Source: Gracilaria domingensis (Eukaryota; Rhodophyta; Florideophyceae; Gracilariales; Gracilariaceae). From it: DNA of 64,000 nucleotides. Below the pieces are notes generated by a model. The model had not been told where the DNA came from. It made no database searches and worked only from the letters and a program-made list of their open reading frames with translations. Both the position numbers and the translations under genes were made by a program. Below are positions 30,168 to 39,476 of this stretch, one piece after another (the stretch's first letter is position 1; every line of letters begins with the position of its first letter). The stretch covers positions 186,001-250,000 of the forward strand of contig VCMS01000044.1 of the NCBI GenBank assembly GCA_022539475.1, read 5' to 3'.

Positions 30168-33100
30168 TTAGTCATCCCATGATTCCGGAACACTGTCATT
30201 TAGATTGTTATCTTGTAAATTTCTACTTGGATTCCTATATGGCCTTGTCGTGGAATTATGTGCTTCTGACCATGAGGAATCAGGAGAATGATTACCGAAG
30301 TGACCCATTGCTAGAACAGGCTCTTGGGCAGAACTTATTGGCAATGGCATTCCCGGGCTCTCAATGGTAACGTCAGTTCTGGAGCTAAGGTTTTCCTGTA
30401 CAAGTGCGCAGCGCTCTGCTGTATTAAAAGCGACTACAACACCAGTCAAGTTTGAGGACATTTTCACGCTCCCACGAATGCTGTACGACCCAGTGTGTGA
30501 CTTCAGCATCTTCTCCACTCTTGATTGAAGCTGCATGAGTGCAGGATAGTCTGTGGTGCTGGCGACATGTACGTGAAGAACGCGGTTCATTTCATTCTCG
30601 CGTTTCTTATGTCGCTGTCTTTCAGCGTAGGCTTCCGACAACAGAGGAGTTGGGAATGCCGGTTTTATTCCAACCCCGCGGTGCTTCACTGTGAGAACTT
30701 TTCCACCAGGTCGCTTCTTTGACTCACTGTCGAGCACGTACACCTCAGCAAGCGTATGTAAAACCAAACGATGGAGTTGAGGTAACCCGTCCAGGGCAAC
30801 TTTGCGTACTTTTCCGAGAACTATCTTCGCAAGTTCACTTTCAAAGAAATCAAGCGTAAGCGGCTCAGATTCAGCAAATCTATACATAAACTCAGAATAC
30901 TTAGTCTGTGCCTCAGCGCCTTCTGAGTTTACCCCTATACCGCTTGTAGTGCTCTCGTCCTTCTTCCCAACAGCAGAAGCAAAAGCACGCAGTCTCGCGC
31001 TGGACTCGCACTCATCATCACATGACAATCTGATGTCCGAGCGGGTATCATGAGCTTCTCCGTATGCACTCCGAAGACATGGAGCACTTTCCTCTCTACG
31101 TCCGCAGGAGCACTTCACAAGGATCAACTCTCTACAAGGAGTTTCCGCACATAGCATCCCAGGGTGGCAAGGAGCATCACACGAGTGTTCACAATTTTTG
31201 CGTGCCAAACCGCATTTCTGTGCACATCCCTCGACCGTTGACGATTCACATTCTTGAGGACAATTCCCATGACACAGCTTTCGACAAGCATGAACACCAC
31301 ATTTCAGTGATCGACCACAAGAACGATGACACCTGATGCCGTTCCTTCCAATATGACAGGGTACGAAGCGCGTTTCATTATGCCCTCCAATGCAACTGAA
31401 TTGGGTCGGTTCTAGACAAGGAGGACATTCGCCGGTATGACAAGGGTGTTCATTGCTATGTCCACATGCCTCAGACTTTGGGCAGGGTTGTTTACATTCA
31501 GGTGGTGGTGCCCCGCATCGAATGGGCGGATTCAAGACGGTTTTTCCACAGGCACATGATAGCGGTTCGTGAATCAGAATGCCGCAAGGTGGACAATCAG
31601 AGGAATGACCACAGGCAAGATCACATTCATGACGACCACATTCCAGCTTCTTGCCACAGGTCTTCGAGCAGTTGTGCCCGATTCGCCTGCGTTCCGCATT
31701 GGTAAGGAATCCACCTGAACCGGCTTCAGCCCAGAGCATCGCACTAGAGACAGCATCATTCGTTCGTATTACTCTGCGTCTCTTGTACAGGCAACAAATA
31801 TTTGCACAACTATGCCTGCGGCATTTCAGCCGATCACTGCATTTCTTGGTGCAAACAAGTTTCTTCCGTAACTCTTCTCGACTGTCTCGGCACAGAACAG
31901 TTTTTGTGGTACTCCCACATCTACATTCTGCTTCTACCTCACGTTCACAAGTGTCACACTCACCTTCATGCCCACATAGCTTTGTACAAGTGTGTTGACC
32001 AATACAGCCCAGAGGCTTTTCACATGATAATCCGCAACTCGGGATTCGATCTGTGCAAGAAGTTCTCCCAAAACGTTGAGCAGCGGTAAGCTTTGTCTTT
32101 CCACAAGGGCAGGAATCTGCGATATTTGGACTAAACGGACATTCCTCACAATCACTAGGGTGACAAGGTTTTGAGCAGGAATGGTTTCCACATTTCAAGA
32201 GCTTATTGCACACATTATCACATGTAAATCCATCCACTCCACATGGAAGTACAGAGGACTTCTTCCCGCAATAACACTCCACATTTACAAGAGCTTCGCA
32301 TGGCGGACAAGGGCCAGCATGACAAATAGATTGACAAGGATGCGAGCAAGTACGAATTCGGTCGCAACGATTTCCACATGAAGTGGGATTGATTGGATCA
32401 CCACAGCGGCGAGGAATTTGTTCCTTTGAGCAAAAGCATGATACAGGATTGGCAGGAAGTACGCACGGAGCACACGGTCCTGGGTGGCATAAAGCCTGGC
32501 ACCGATGTTTACATCGTGAGCCTTCAGCTCCCAAAGGTCTGAAACATCTGTCACCGCAGCTTCCCGGAGTGAGTCCGGGTTCTATCGCAGGGTTCTTAAT
32601 TCTACGACAGAAACACCAGAAGGCGAGATCTGATTGATCTATTTCCGTACGGCATGCTGGACAGGCTGGAGGCTGCTGCGTGACGAAATCGGAGCGTTCA
32701 GCTTGAGTGGACTGCCTCGCCCACTTTCGAGCGCAATGCAAATGCATGATAGCGAAACATGTCTGACAAGACCAGAGTTGTTTATCGCGTCGTATTCTGT
32801 CCAAACAGACTATGCATTCCAGTTTCGCCGACGTGAGCTTTAGAGTAAGAGAAGCTGATAGTTCTGTGAGCGAGAGGCTTGATAAACCTACTTGTACATT
32901 CTGCAGGCGTTCTAATGGCTGATTGGAAGAGTGATGGGCATGTGAAAGGTCTTGGCGTCCGTCATGCTCCTTTGAAGATTGTTGAGCGTGTTGAGTTGTC
33001 CTGCTGCGCGTATGCGACTGGCGTCGTGTGTCAGCGCTGGAGCTTGTTCTACCACGTCCTCTACCACGTCCTCTTCCACGCCCTCTTCCACGAGACCTGT

Positions 33101-33182
33101 ACCGGCCGCTTCCACGCCCTCTGCCACGAGAAGCAGAACGATTGCTCTGTGCATGGTCCTGTGAAGCTACAGAAGACTGCAT
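30168..33182 (-). CDS. NFX1: NF-X1-type zinc-finger protein
   Basis: ATG at 33182 gives 1004 residues. Upstream in-frame codons run through tandem GGTACC motifs and are taken as promoter, not protein. The N terminus is an RG-rich tract (RSRGRGRGRGRGRGRG). A variant RING/PHD finger follows (about 120-185): CIVCLDRIRRDKQLW, MHLHCARKWA and CPACRTEI. The core is a series of about eight NF-X1 fingers of the form C.H.C...C H.G.C..C, for example CKHRCQALCHPGPCAPC, CSHPCQSICHAGPCPPC and CGHSNEHPCHTGECPPC. The C-terminal third contains a putative R3H-like domain (about 830-930). The family represses or tunes transcription and acts as a RING-type E3 ligase. In plants NFXL1 governs stress responses. Confidence 0.92.
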   Translation of the reverse strand: MQSSVASQDHAQSNRSASRGRGRGSGRYRSRGRGRGRGRGRGRGRTSSSADTRRQSHTRSRTTQHAQQSSKEHDGRQDLSHAHHSSNQPLERLQNVQVGLSSLSLTELSASLTLKLTSAKLECIVCLDRIRRDKQLWSCQTCFAIMHLHCARKWARQSTQAERSDFVTQQPPACPACRTEIDQSDLAFWCFCRRIKNPAIEPGLTPGSCGDRCFRPLGAEGSRCKHRCQALCHPGPCAPCVLPANPVSCFCSKEQIPRRCGDPINPTSCGNRCDRIRTCSHPCQSICHAGPCPPCEALVNVECYCGKKSSVLPCGVDGFTCDNVCNKLLKCGNHSCSKPCHPSDCEECPFSPNIADSCPCGKTKLTAAQRFGRTSCTDRIPSCGLSCEKPLGCIGQHTCTKLCGHEGECDTCEREVEAECRCGSTTKTVLCRDSREELRKKLVCTKKCSDRLKCRRHSCANICCLYKRRRVIRTNDAVSSAMLWAEAGSGGFLTNAERRRIGHNCSKTCGKKLECGRHECDLACGHSSDCPPCGILIHEPLSCACGKTVLNPPIRCGAPPPECKQPCPKSEACGHSNEHPCHTGECPPCLEPTQFSCIGGHNETRFVPCHIGRNGIRCHRSCGRSLKCGVHACRKLCHGNCPQECESSTVEGCAQKCGLARKNCEHSCDAPCHPGMLCAETPCRELILVKCSCGRREESAPCLRSAYGEAHDTRSDIRLSCDDECESSARLRAFASAVGKKDESTTSGIGVNSEGAEAQTKYSEFMYRFAESEPLTLDFFESELAKIVLGKVRKVALDGLPQLHRLVLHTLAEVYVLDSESKKRPGGKVLTVKHRGVGIKPAFPTPLLSEAYAERQRHKKRENEMNRVLHVHVASTTDYPALMQLQSRVEKMLKSHTGSYSIRGSVKMSSNLTGVVVAFNTAERCALVQENLSSRTDVTIESPGMPLPISSAQEPVLAMGHFGNHSPDSSWSEAHNSTTRPYRNPSRNLQDNNLNDSVPESWDD

Positions 33183-33661
33183 GATGCAAAAAGCGGATTT
33201 CAATATCGGTTGTAATCGGCACGGAGCTGAGAATGGAGTAGAATCGGGAGATTTGTCGCCGGAAATAAAATGGACGCCGCGATGCAGGCGGAATGCAAAA
33301 GATCCTCGTTTCACGGTTCGACGAGTCGTGTGCGGTGGTCCAACGATCGCGTTCGATCTCCACAGGTCGGAACCGAGAACACCAGCAATGGAATTGAACT
33401 CCGACGTGAAGTTCACGTTAGGGAAGCAGTGCGGGCCTGTTGTGGCCGATGGTGCCTTTGTTCCTTTGCTGCCTGCGGCACCTCTGGTACCGTCGGTACC
33501 AACGGTACCAATATACCTGTTTGTGTTCAACACACAATGATGGTGTCTGTCATAAATACATACCCTTGGTAGCCCTCTACCTTCGGCACTTGCACACGTC
33601 TTGCGTGTGCCAGCGCAGCTTTAGATGGATGTAGATACAGCAAAATTTCCCTTTTTTTCAC
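33183..33661. other. Intergenic region upstream of NFX1
   Basis: About 480 bases containing the tandem GGTACC element described separately and a T-rich tract near 33650. No gene is seen. Confidence 0.5.
33486..33509. promoter_or_regulatory. Three GGTACC palindromes at nine-base spacing
   Basis: GGTACC begins at 33486, 33495 and 33504, separated by the triplets GTC/AAC-like spacers (GGTACCGTCGGTACCAACGG at the left). It lies about 300 bases upstream of the NFX1 ATG. Similar motifs occur near other genes in this window. A protein-binding role is inferred from the even spacing and symmetry. Confidence 0.55.
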
Positions 33662-33907
33662 TTACTTCTGCTTTACTACTCGACGCTTTACAGCGCACCA
33701 AAGATTAGGGGCTAACGGCGGCATTGATCCGTGCATCCCGCCGTCGTCCATATGCTTTTTCAGCTCTGCCAAGGGTACGTCTCTTCTTCCTTCGCACGTC
33801 ATCCATCTTATTTGCAAGGGTACTTTACGTGTATCTAGACAATCGCAACGAGAGAAAAGTTTTTCTTCACGCCTCTCATATGTGATTCTGTTTAAAGAGT
33901 GAAACAT
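33662..33907 (-). CDS. Small unidentified protein (81 aa)
   Basis: ATG at 33907 opens 81 codons, divergent from the Sen34 gene and about 200 bases from its start. The sequence is basic and evenly composed: RREEKLFSRCDCLDTRKVPL, then IRWMTCEGRRDVPLAELKKH and a final PPLAPNLWCAVKRRVVKQK. It could be a small ribosomal or mitochondrial protein, but no family is recognised. Confidence 0.35.
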   Translation of the reverse strand: MFHSLNRITYERREEKLFSRCDCLDTRKVPLQIRWMTCEGRRDVPLAELKKHMDDGGMHGSMPPLAPNLWCAVKRRVVKQK

Positions 33908-34102
33908 TTTGCTCTGCGTTTGAGAGACGCCCTGAGTTGCTCACACACATTCTGCGGGCTTGAAACACATGGTTGCTTAGAAAAACAATGCAAAATTGTC
34001 CAACTGAGAACGCTGAGCGTGTGAATATCGCACGCGCACGAACTTCGCAACAGCTTGTTCTTGTGTCGCTACAAAGCCATCCGATTGCGCTAGGACAACA
34101 AA

Positions 34103-35170
34103 ATGACTTCGTCAAGTGATTCATCAGTAGCGCTTCCGATCCGGGTATACATAACACGAAGCAGAGGAAATCGAGAAGCATTTGCGACGGTATGGGACAG
34201 CAAGCACGCGATGTATATTCGAACCAGACTACGTCTGCTCGGCGATTTTTGTGGCACTCTTCCAAAGCACATCGCACAAAATCAGTACCTTTCTTTACCA
34301 CTGGTTCTGTCATATGAAGAGACGGTGTTTGGAGTGATGAAAGAGTTCTTTACGGTAGTCTGTGACGATGATTCTGATTATGTGCCTCAAGACGAAGCAC
34401 AGCAAACGTTCTGGAAGCGACGTGAAGACGACATACAACGACAAATACAGGAAAGTGTGGGGCAACAAGTAGCCGAACGCCAGCGGCGCAAAGAGCAGTG
34501 TGTAAACAAAGAAGAGCTACACACGACAGCAAGAGGACACAAACGACCGCGAGAAGACGCACAAGACGACGATGAAGATGGACCACTACGCAAAATGGCG
34601 CGCACAGTATGGCATTGGCTTGGCGAACGACTAGGATGGACAGTAGTACCAATCACAACACCCACCGAGACAACCGCCGCACGCGACGCCACGCCTGGCG
34701 ATTCGACGCCAGAAAACGACGCAGAAGCGCGCACGCAAGACAAAGAACAAGACGTGAGAGCGCGACTAGCGCATCAGGCGCGCGCCACGGCTCTGGTGAT
34801 GACAAGCACGGCAGCACGCTGCGACGAGGGCGCGCGAAGAGTGCGGCGCAAGGTGCGACGACCGATGGGGGGACAGGATAAGCGATTGAGGGAGCGACTG
34901 TCCGTGCTTGAAGACCTCTACGAAAGGGGGTACTTCGTGTCGTGCGGCGCCAAGTTCGGCGCGGACTTTCTGGCGTACGCAGGATCTCCACAGATGTTTC
35001 ACGCGGCGGTGGCGGTGGTGGTGCTCGGGGCAGAGCAGCGCGTGGACGCGCGGAGCATTGTGGCGATGGGTCGACTGGGAGACGCTACGAAGAAACGCGC
35101 GGTGATGGCGTTTGTGCGCGACGGCGCGGTGCGGTATGTTGGCGTGCAGTGGGAGGAGACTTTGCCATGA
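34103..35170 (+). CDS. SEN34: tRNA-splicing endonuclease subunit Sen34
   Basis: Catalytic subunit that cuts the 3' splice site of intron-containing nuclear pre-tRNAs. ATG at 34103 gives 355 residues. The N-terminal domain contains VWDSKHAMYIRTRLRLLGDF. A charged Glu/Arg/Thr-rich linker runs through about residues 110-270. The C-terminal nuclease domain shows LEDLYERGYFVSCGAKFGAD, then FLAYAGSPQMFHAAV and IVAMGRLGDATKKRAVMAFV, with the catalytic Tyr (FLAY, about 291), His (MFH, about 301) and Lys (ATKKR, about 330). It ends AVRYVGVQWEETLP as in human TSEN34. Confidence 0.92.
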   Translation: MTSSSDSSVALPIRVYITRSRGNREAFATVWDSKHAMYIRTRLRLLGDFCGTLPKHIAQNQYLSLPLVLSYEETVFGVMKEFFTVVCDDDSDYVPQDEAQQTFWKRREDDIQRQIQESVGQQVAERQRRKEQCVNKEELHTTARGHKRPREDAQDDDEDGPLRKMARTVWHWLGERLGWTVVPITTPTETTAARDATPGDSTPENDAEARTQDKEQDVRARLAHQARATALVMTSTAARCDEGARRVRRKVRRPMGGQDKRLRERLSVLEDLYERGYFVSCGAKFGADFLAYAGSPQMFHAAVAVVVLGAEQRVDARSIVAMGRLGDATKKRAVMAFVRDGAVRYVGVQWEETLP

Positions 35171-35424
35171 AAGCGCAAAATTTGCGCGCCTCCGATTGCC
35201 GTTCGAGCCGTTGCGCCGCACGGAGCGCTCGTAAAGCTGAACGGCTCGAAGTGGCGCTCATGTGAAACGGCCCGCTAATGAGAGCTACTTGACGCGCGTA
35301 ATAAAGCGCGGCTTATCACCACCGTCGAGTGCCGCCCGCTATCACACTGCCACTGTACCCCGCCGCCGCCCCCTTGACGACGTTGTGCGCACCGCTTTGT
35401 GCCTTTCTTCAGCTCTTGTGCGAC

Positions 35425-36150
35425 ATGTCGTGGATGAGAAAGTTTGCGCCGCTCAATATTCGAAGAGATCGTTCTCACGATCCGGAATTTCACAAGGCGA
35501 AGACACAACTCACTAATGTGGCTACTGCGCTGGAAGCGTGCGTCGACGCACTGGATACTTTACAAAGGGATTACGACCGTCTGTATTCGGGAGTGCGAAA
35601 GTTTGCCAGCGATTTCTATTCTCTTTATCCGTCCAATGACGAGGTGCGTCGCATGGGAGAGTCTACGGTCAACAGCGCCGATCGACTGTTAGAAGATGTA
35701 CAGAATCGCATTAACGCGCCGGAGAACACCACTATTCACATCATTGACCGTCAAATCAAGGCGTACCTGCAGGAGATTCGTAACCTGCAGAAGGAGTTCA
35801 AGAACGTTGCCAATCAACGCGCTGATTACGAAGCTGAAAGGGACCGTCTTGAGCGGGCAGAGAGAAGGGGCGTGGACGAAGATCGACGTTCGTATCTACA
35901 CGAGCAGATGACTATTAAAAAGACGCTTTACGAAGCTACGCTGCGCGGCATCACTCATCGTCTCGGCTCCACCTACAACAAGCACGCGCAGGTATTTCAG
36001 GCCGCGTGGACAGCGTACGTGTTGCGACTGGACGAGGGGAAGAGCCTGTTGGACAAGCACCTACGCTCTCACCGTTCTCATGCAAAGCGCCTGGAGAAGG
36101 ATGTGTTACGCATGCAGCTGGGAAGGTTGGAATTCGCATTAGAAGAGTAG
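35425..36150 (+). CDS. BAR-domain-like coiled-coil protein 1
   Basis: ATG at 35425 gives 241 residues, nearly all helical. Long heptad stretches are ALEACVDALDTLQRDYDRLY, IKAYLQEIRNLQKEFKNVAN and RADYEAERDRLERAERRG. The aromatic segment FASDFYSLYPSNDE and the end FQAAWTAYVLRLDEGKSLLD suit a BAR domain, a banana-shaped membrane-bending dimer used in endocytosis and autophagy. A second such gene lies 7 kb away. BAR identity is inferred from layout and motif feel, not from a catalytic signature. Confidence 0.55.
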   Translation: MSWMRKFAPLNIRRDRSHDPEFHKAKTQLTNVATALEACVDALDTLQRDYDRLYSGVRKFASDFYSLYPSNDEVRRMGESTVNSADRLLEDVQNRINAPENTTIHIIDRQIKAYLQEIRNLQKEFKNVANQRADYEAERDRLERAERRGVDEDRRSYLHEQMTIKKTLYEATLRGITHRLGSTYNKHAQVFQAAWTAYVLRLDEGKSLLDKHLRSHRSHAKRLEKDVLRMQLGRLEFALEE

Positions 36151-36442
36151 CCCCTCATCGGTGCTCCTTGTTGCTTTATCGTTTTCTCCTCGCTCGTGGT
36201 TGTATTGTAGTACAGACTTTGTACCTTGCATTTTGGAACGGGTGATGACCACTTGTCTGTCTCGTTATATATTGTTCAGCAAGCTTTTTTTTGTACCTGT
36301 CATGTCTCACTGTTTGTCAACTTGTTCGTGTTTTTCCGTCTTGTGCACGCAGTTGGATGTAAATGTTCACGTTACGCTCTCAACAGCTCTTAAAGCAAAT
36401 CGCTCAAATCCCATTACGGATGGAAACTAAAGAATAGATATC

Positions 36443-36765
36443 TTAGATGTTATTGAACAGTCGCTGAATGGCTTCCTCTTCCTGTCTTGGCATACAGGTA
36501 ATACCGTTCGAATCGCATTGCACGAACAAACGTTTGCTTCGCAAGCCATTCGCCCCATCTCACAAAGGGCGAATCGCTGAGAGATTCTTGCGTGTAAGTT
36601 AGATGCCAGGGAAAGCAGCTGTACGGAGTCGGTACTACCGACCAGCTGGACCACCGGAGGGAGAGGAGAAGATGGCTTGTGTGGCGGCGAGATGCAGGCA
36701 GCTCGTTTGACATTGTCGTCAAATTGACAAGGCGCTTGAAAAATCAAATTCAAAATTCCCTCCAT
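36443..36765 (-). CDS. Tentative small spliced gene
   Basis: An ATG at 36765 begins MEGILNLIFQAPCQFDDNVK. Near 36640 on the plus strand a donor-like GTAGTA, a CTAAC branch motif and an AG acceptor would join this to a downstream frame reading KRLFVQCDSNGITCMPRQEE and ending at 36443. The joined product would be about 80 residues. The frame is protein-like on both sides, but the junction is uncertain, and an unspliced 112-residue frame also exists. Divergent from SKA1. No family is recognised. Confidence 0.3.
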
Positions 36766-36936
36766 CGCGTTCAATCGCCACTCGCTCCAGCCAGCAATCA
36801 GCTGCGCAGGAGCACCGCGGACGCGCCCTGCAGTCGCGCAGTCGACACCGACCAGTGCCCTCACTCTTCAACCACGCATTTCATGGACTGCAGTCCAGCT
36901 CAGCAGCCACGCTTGTAACTGCGCCAAAGAAAGCAA

Positions 36937-37869
36937 ATGGAAACGTACGCGCACCGCAAGCCCTCTGCGATCGATGAATGGCAATCAAACTTCAACAACC
37001 AAGTTTCGGCCCTACGCGACCTGCTCGCTGTGCGTTCCGTTGCCAATGGACATGCCGCTCATGAGGAGGTATCCACAGCCTTCGAAGCCGCGTGCAAGTC
37101 GCTTGCAGACGTCGACCAAATGTTCGTCGTGTTGAACCAATACATTCAACAAGAAGAAGCGCAATTGGCACAGCTTGACAAACTTCGAACTCATTTGCAC
37201 AGAGTCTCTACTCAGATGCGCGCAATCGAAAAGCAGATGCCCTCCGAGCTCAAAGCTTCTCTCAATGCGAACAGCCGTGAGAACGCTCTCGAATCTTCGT
37301 CTCAACCTCAGCCGCACCATGCTGCGCCAGCCAAGACACTTGTTAACGAAAAAGGCACTCGCTCTCGTAAGCACAATACTGAGAAGAAATCTGCGCCATC
37401 GCTTAAAAAACTAGCGTCCGGAAAGAGCCCTGTCAAGACCAGATCAAAAACGACGAAACGACGAGTGGAAAAGTCGAAGGATGAGCCCATTCCAGATCCT
37501 CCACAGATTCGTTATGTCACACAAGAAGAACTCGATGACGCCCCGCAGTACGTCAAGGGACGTCTATCCATCGAGAAGATTAGTACCGTTGTTGACAAGT
37601 TCAATGTTATTCTAGAGAAGAAGTACACCCTTTTGAGCAGACCGTTCCGCGAACTCACTTCACAAGAAATGTCGAAATATGAAGATCTTCGAGATGCGTT
37701 CTGTCCGGAGGTAAGCGGTAAAGAGTTCATCACCGACTCTGAAATTAAGGGCTTTGGTGGGTGTCGTATGGATGCAGCTGTCAAATCTGTCATAAACATC
37801 CTCAGACATGTCAGCGCCATGAAGGAGATTCGAGGGAAGAACAAGACTCGCATTTTCATCATCAACTAA
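36937..37869 (+). CDS. SKA1: Spindle and kinetochore-associated protein 1 (SKA1)
   Basis: Subunit of the Ska complex, which couples kinetochores to microtubule ends in mitosis. ATG at 36937 gives 310 residues. The N-terminal 110 residues are coiled-coil (AQLDKLRTHLHRVSTQMRAI). A Lys/Ser-rich linker follows. The C-terminal microtubule-binding winged-helix domain (about 190-310) starts IRYVTQEELDDAPQYVKGRL and continues with SIEKISTVVDKFN, KYTLLSRPFRELTSQEMSKY, FITDSEIKGF and VINILRHVSAMKEIRGKNKT. These match the human order VPYITVDEF..VPAYMKGRL .. NILRH....EVRG. The end overlaps the tail of the next gene by 8 bases on the opposite strand. Confidence 0.9.
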   Translation: METYAHRKPSAIDEWQSNFNNQVSALRDLLAVRSVANGHAAHEEVSTAFEAACKSLADVDQMFVVLNQYIQQEEAQLAQLDKLRTHLHRVSTQMRAIEKQMPSELKASLNANSRENALESSSQPQPHHAAPAKTLVNEKGTRSRKHNTEKKSAPSLKKLASGKSPVKTRSKTTKRRVEKSKDEPIPDPPQIRYVTQEELDDAPQYVKGRLSIEKISTVVDKFNVILEKKYTLLSRPFRELTSQEMSKYEDLRDAFCPEVSGKEFITDSEIKGFGGCRMDAAVKSVINILRHVSAMKEIRGKNKTRIFIIN

Positions 37870-38662
37870 ACACATGCTCTAGTTTCAGTTGTATTGTGAA
37901 TATTAACGGATCAGAGCAGCTGATTACAGCAACTTGTTCTACTACTTCGTTTGACGTACTGACAAGGCCTTTCTCTCCGAAGGAAAGAGGTCCGTCTACA
38001 TTCCATTTAAGCCCCTGTGTATGCACTTGTTCCACAGGTCTTCCGATGGGTATCAATCCACAAATTGGTCCCTCAGTAGAAGGATTAATCAAGATGTGAT
38101 GGGTGCCGCTCGGTAGCGCTGTTATCCCGTTGTTCTCGTCAAGCCACGTGATAACTGTTCCCATTTCAGCCGTTGAGAAAAGCGTGTTTAGATTTCCAAG
38201 AGTCTGATCAAAGCGCCCACCATGACCTCCTATTACCACGATGGGCTTCGAGGATCTGTTTTCCATTGCAACTCGCATTGCCTTCTGAAAGTCATTGTAA
38301 TCTTGGGACGTATCTCTTATGATGCGGGTGCCCTTTGATTGGTAGTATGCATGAACGTGGTCATGGATTGAGTCTAAGTCCCCGATTATGTGAGATGGGG
38401 TGTGATCGGGAGAGCACGCGTGTAGCAAATTGGCTGCTCCGTCCGCGCATATTGTGGGGGCATTTGACGGCCACACAGCCGAGAGGAGCTGCTTGGAAAG
38501 AGGCGAACCATTCAATAAAACGAGAGCTGCGATAGAATTTGGAGCATTGAAGATTTCATGCTGGAGAAGTATCGACAATTTGTGTTACTCGACTAGTCTT
38601 CCAGAAGGGCGTATAGATTCGCAACTTACAAGTTGATGGCGAAAAACTTTTGGCGAGTTCAT
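37862..38662 (-). CDS. TPK1: Thiamine pyrophosphokinase, with short first exon
   Basis: Transfers pyrophosphate from ATP to thiamine to make the cofactor thiamine diphosphate in the cytosol. The 3' exon (38560-37862) has no in-frame ATG at its start. A 33-nt first exon at 38662-38630 (MNSPKVFRHQL) joins over a 69-nt intron with GTAAGT and TTCTCCAG ends in the right phase and gives 243 residues. Motifs: ALVLLNGSPLS, then ICADGAANLLHA (thiamine/ATP fold Asp), HIIGDLDSI, DTSQDYNDFQKAM and VVIGGHGGRFDQTLGNLN. The C-terminal beta-rich domain follows with GPICGLIPIGRPV, LKWNVDGPLSFG and VSTSNEV. The joined model matches human TPK1. Confidence 0.92.
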
Positions 38663-39476
38663 CGAATCGAAGGATCACGCAAATGGATCTCGTTCGATCT
38701 CCTTGCGGCGTTGGTGTGCTTTTGGACAATACATTCCGTACTTCAGCTTCCATATAGTAGGCTGCATCCTGAAGAAGACGGCTCAGACCCCATTATTTGA
38801 TACAGCGACGCACTACTTTTTCTGGTCCACTTGGTTTCTCCGATCTTGTAAACGTCTTGTTAATTAAAAAACGCCACGCAGATATAAAGAGACGCGTTCA
38901 ACTCTATAGCTTTCGTTGCATATCAACAAGCCGAACCAGGAGAAGATATCAAGCAGAGAACGAAAAGACTGTAGATAGTGTCTACCGAGAGAAGGCTATC
39001 CTTCTAAATTCAGTTCAGAGTTTGACAGCTTTGACGAGCTGGAAAGACCTTCAGATTTTTGGAGCGAGCCATATCTGCAGATTCAGGTTGGCGAGAGATA
39101 GCAATCACAGGTGTGGAGTCAGACAAGTGTGTAGTATTCATTCGTAGGCGATTCAGAAAAATAAAGCAATTGGTTGTTTCTATAAACTGGTCCCACCGTA
39201 CCGATCTCGATGACGCGATTGTCACACTCTGTATGATTCGGAAGTTCAGAATCTGAACGAAATGAGCCTCTGACTTGTGTTCCTCTTCTTATTTGATGTA
39301 CCGTTGGTAGTACCAACTTGGTACGTTTCACATAATTTGGGACTGAATGCACTTCATTGCAGCAGCAGTTCGCCATCAAACCCTCTCAGAAAAAAACAGT
39401 TCGGTTAACATCAGAGCTCCTATTAACATTTCCTCTGCTCTACATCGCGGCGAAACCAGTTCCGTCCACTTTTGCA
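38663..39476. other. Intergenic region
   Basis: About 810 bases between divergent genes. A GTACCGTTGGTAGTACCAAC-type motif lies at 39298-39324, about 150 bases upstream of the next ATG. No gene is seen. Confidence 0.5.

Noticed and set aside
33183-33533. N-terminal extension of NFX1 reading through the GGTACC repeats (GTVGTDGTRGA)
   Set aside because: It has no ATG start, and the repeats match promoter motifs elsewhere in the window; the ATG at 33182 starts a normal RG-rich N terminus.
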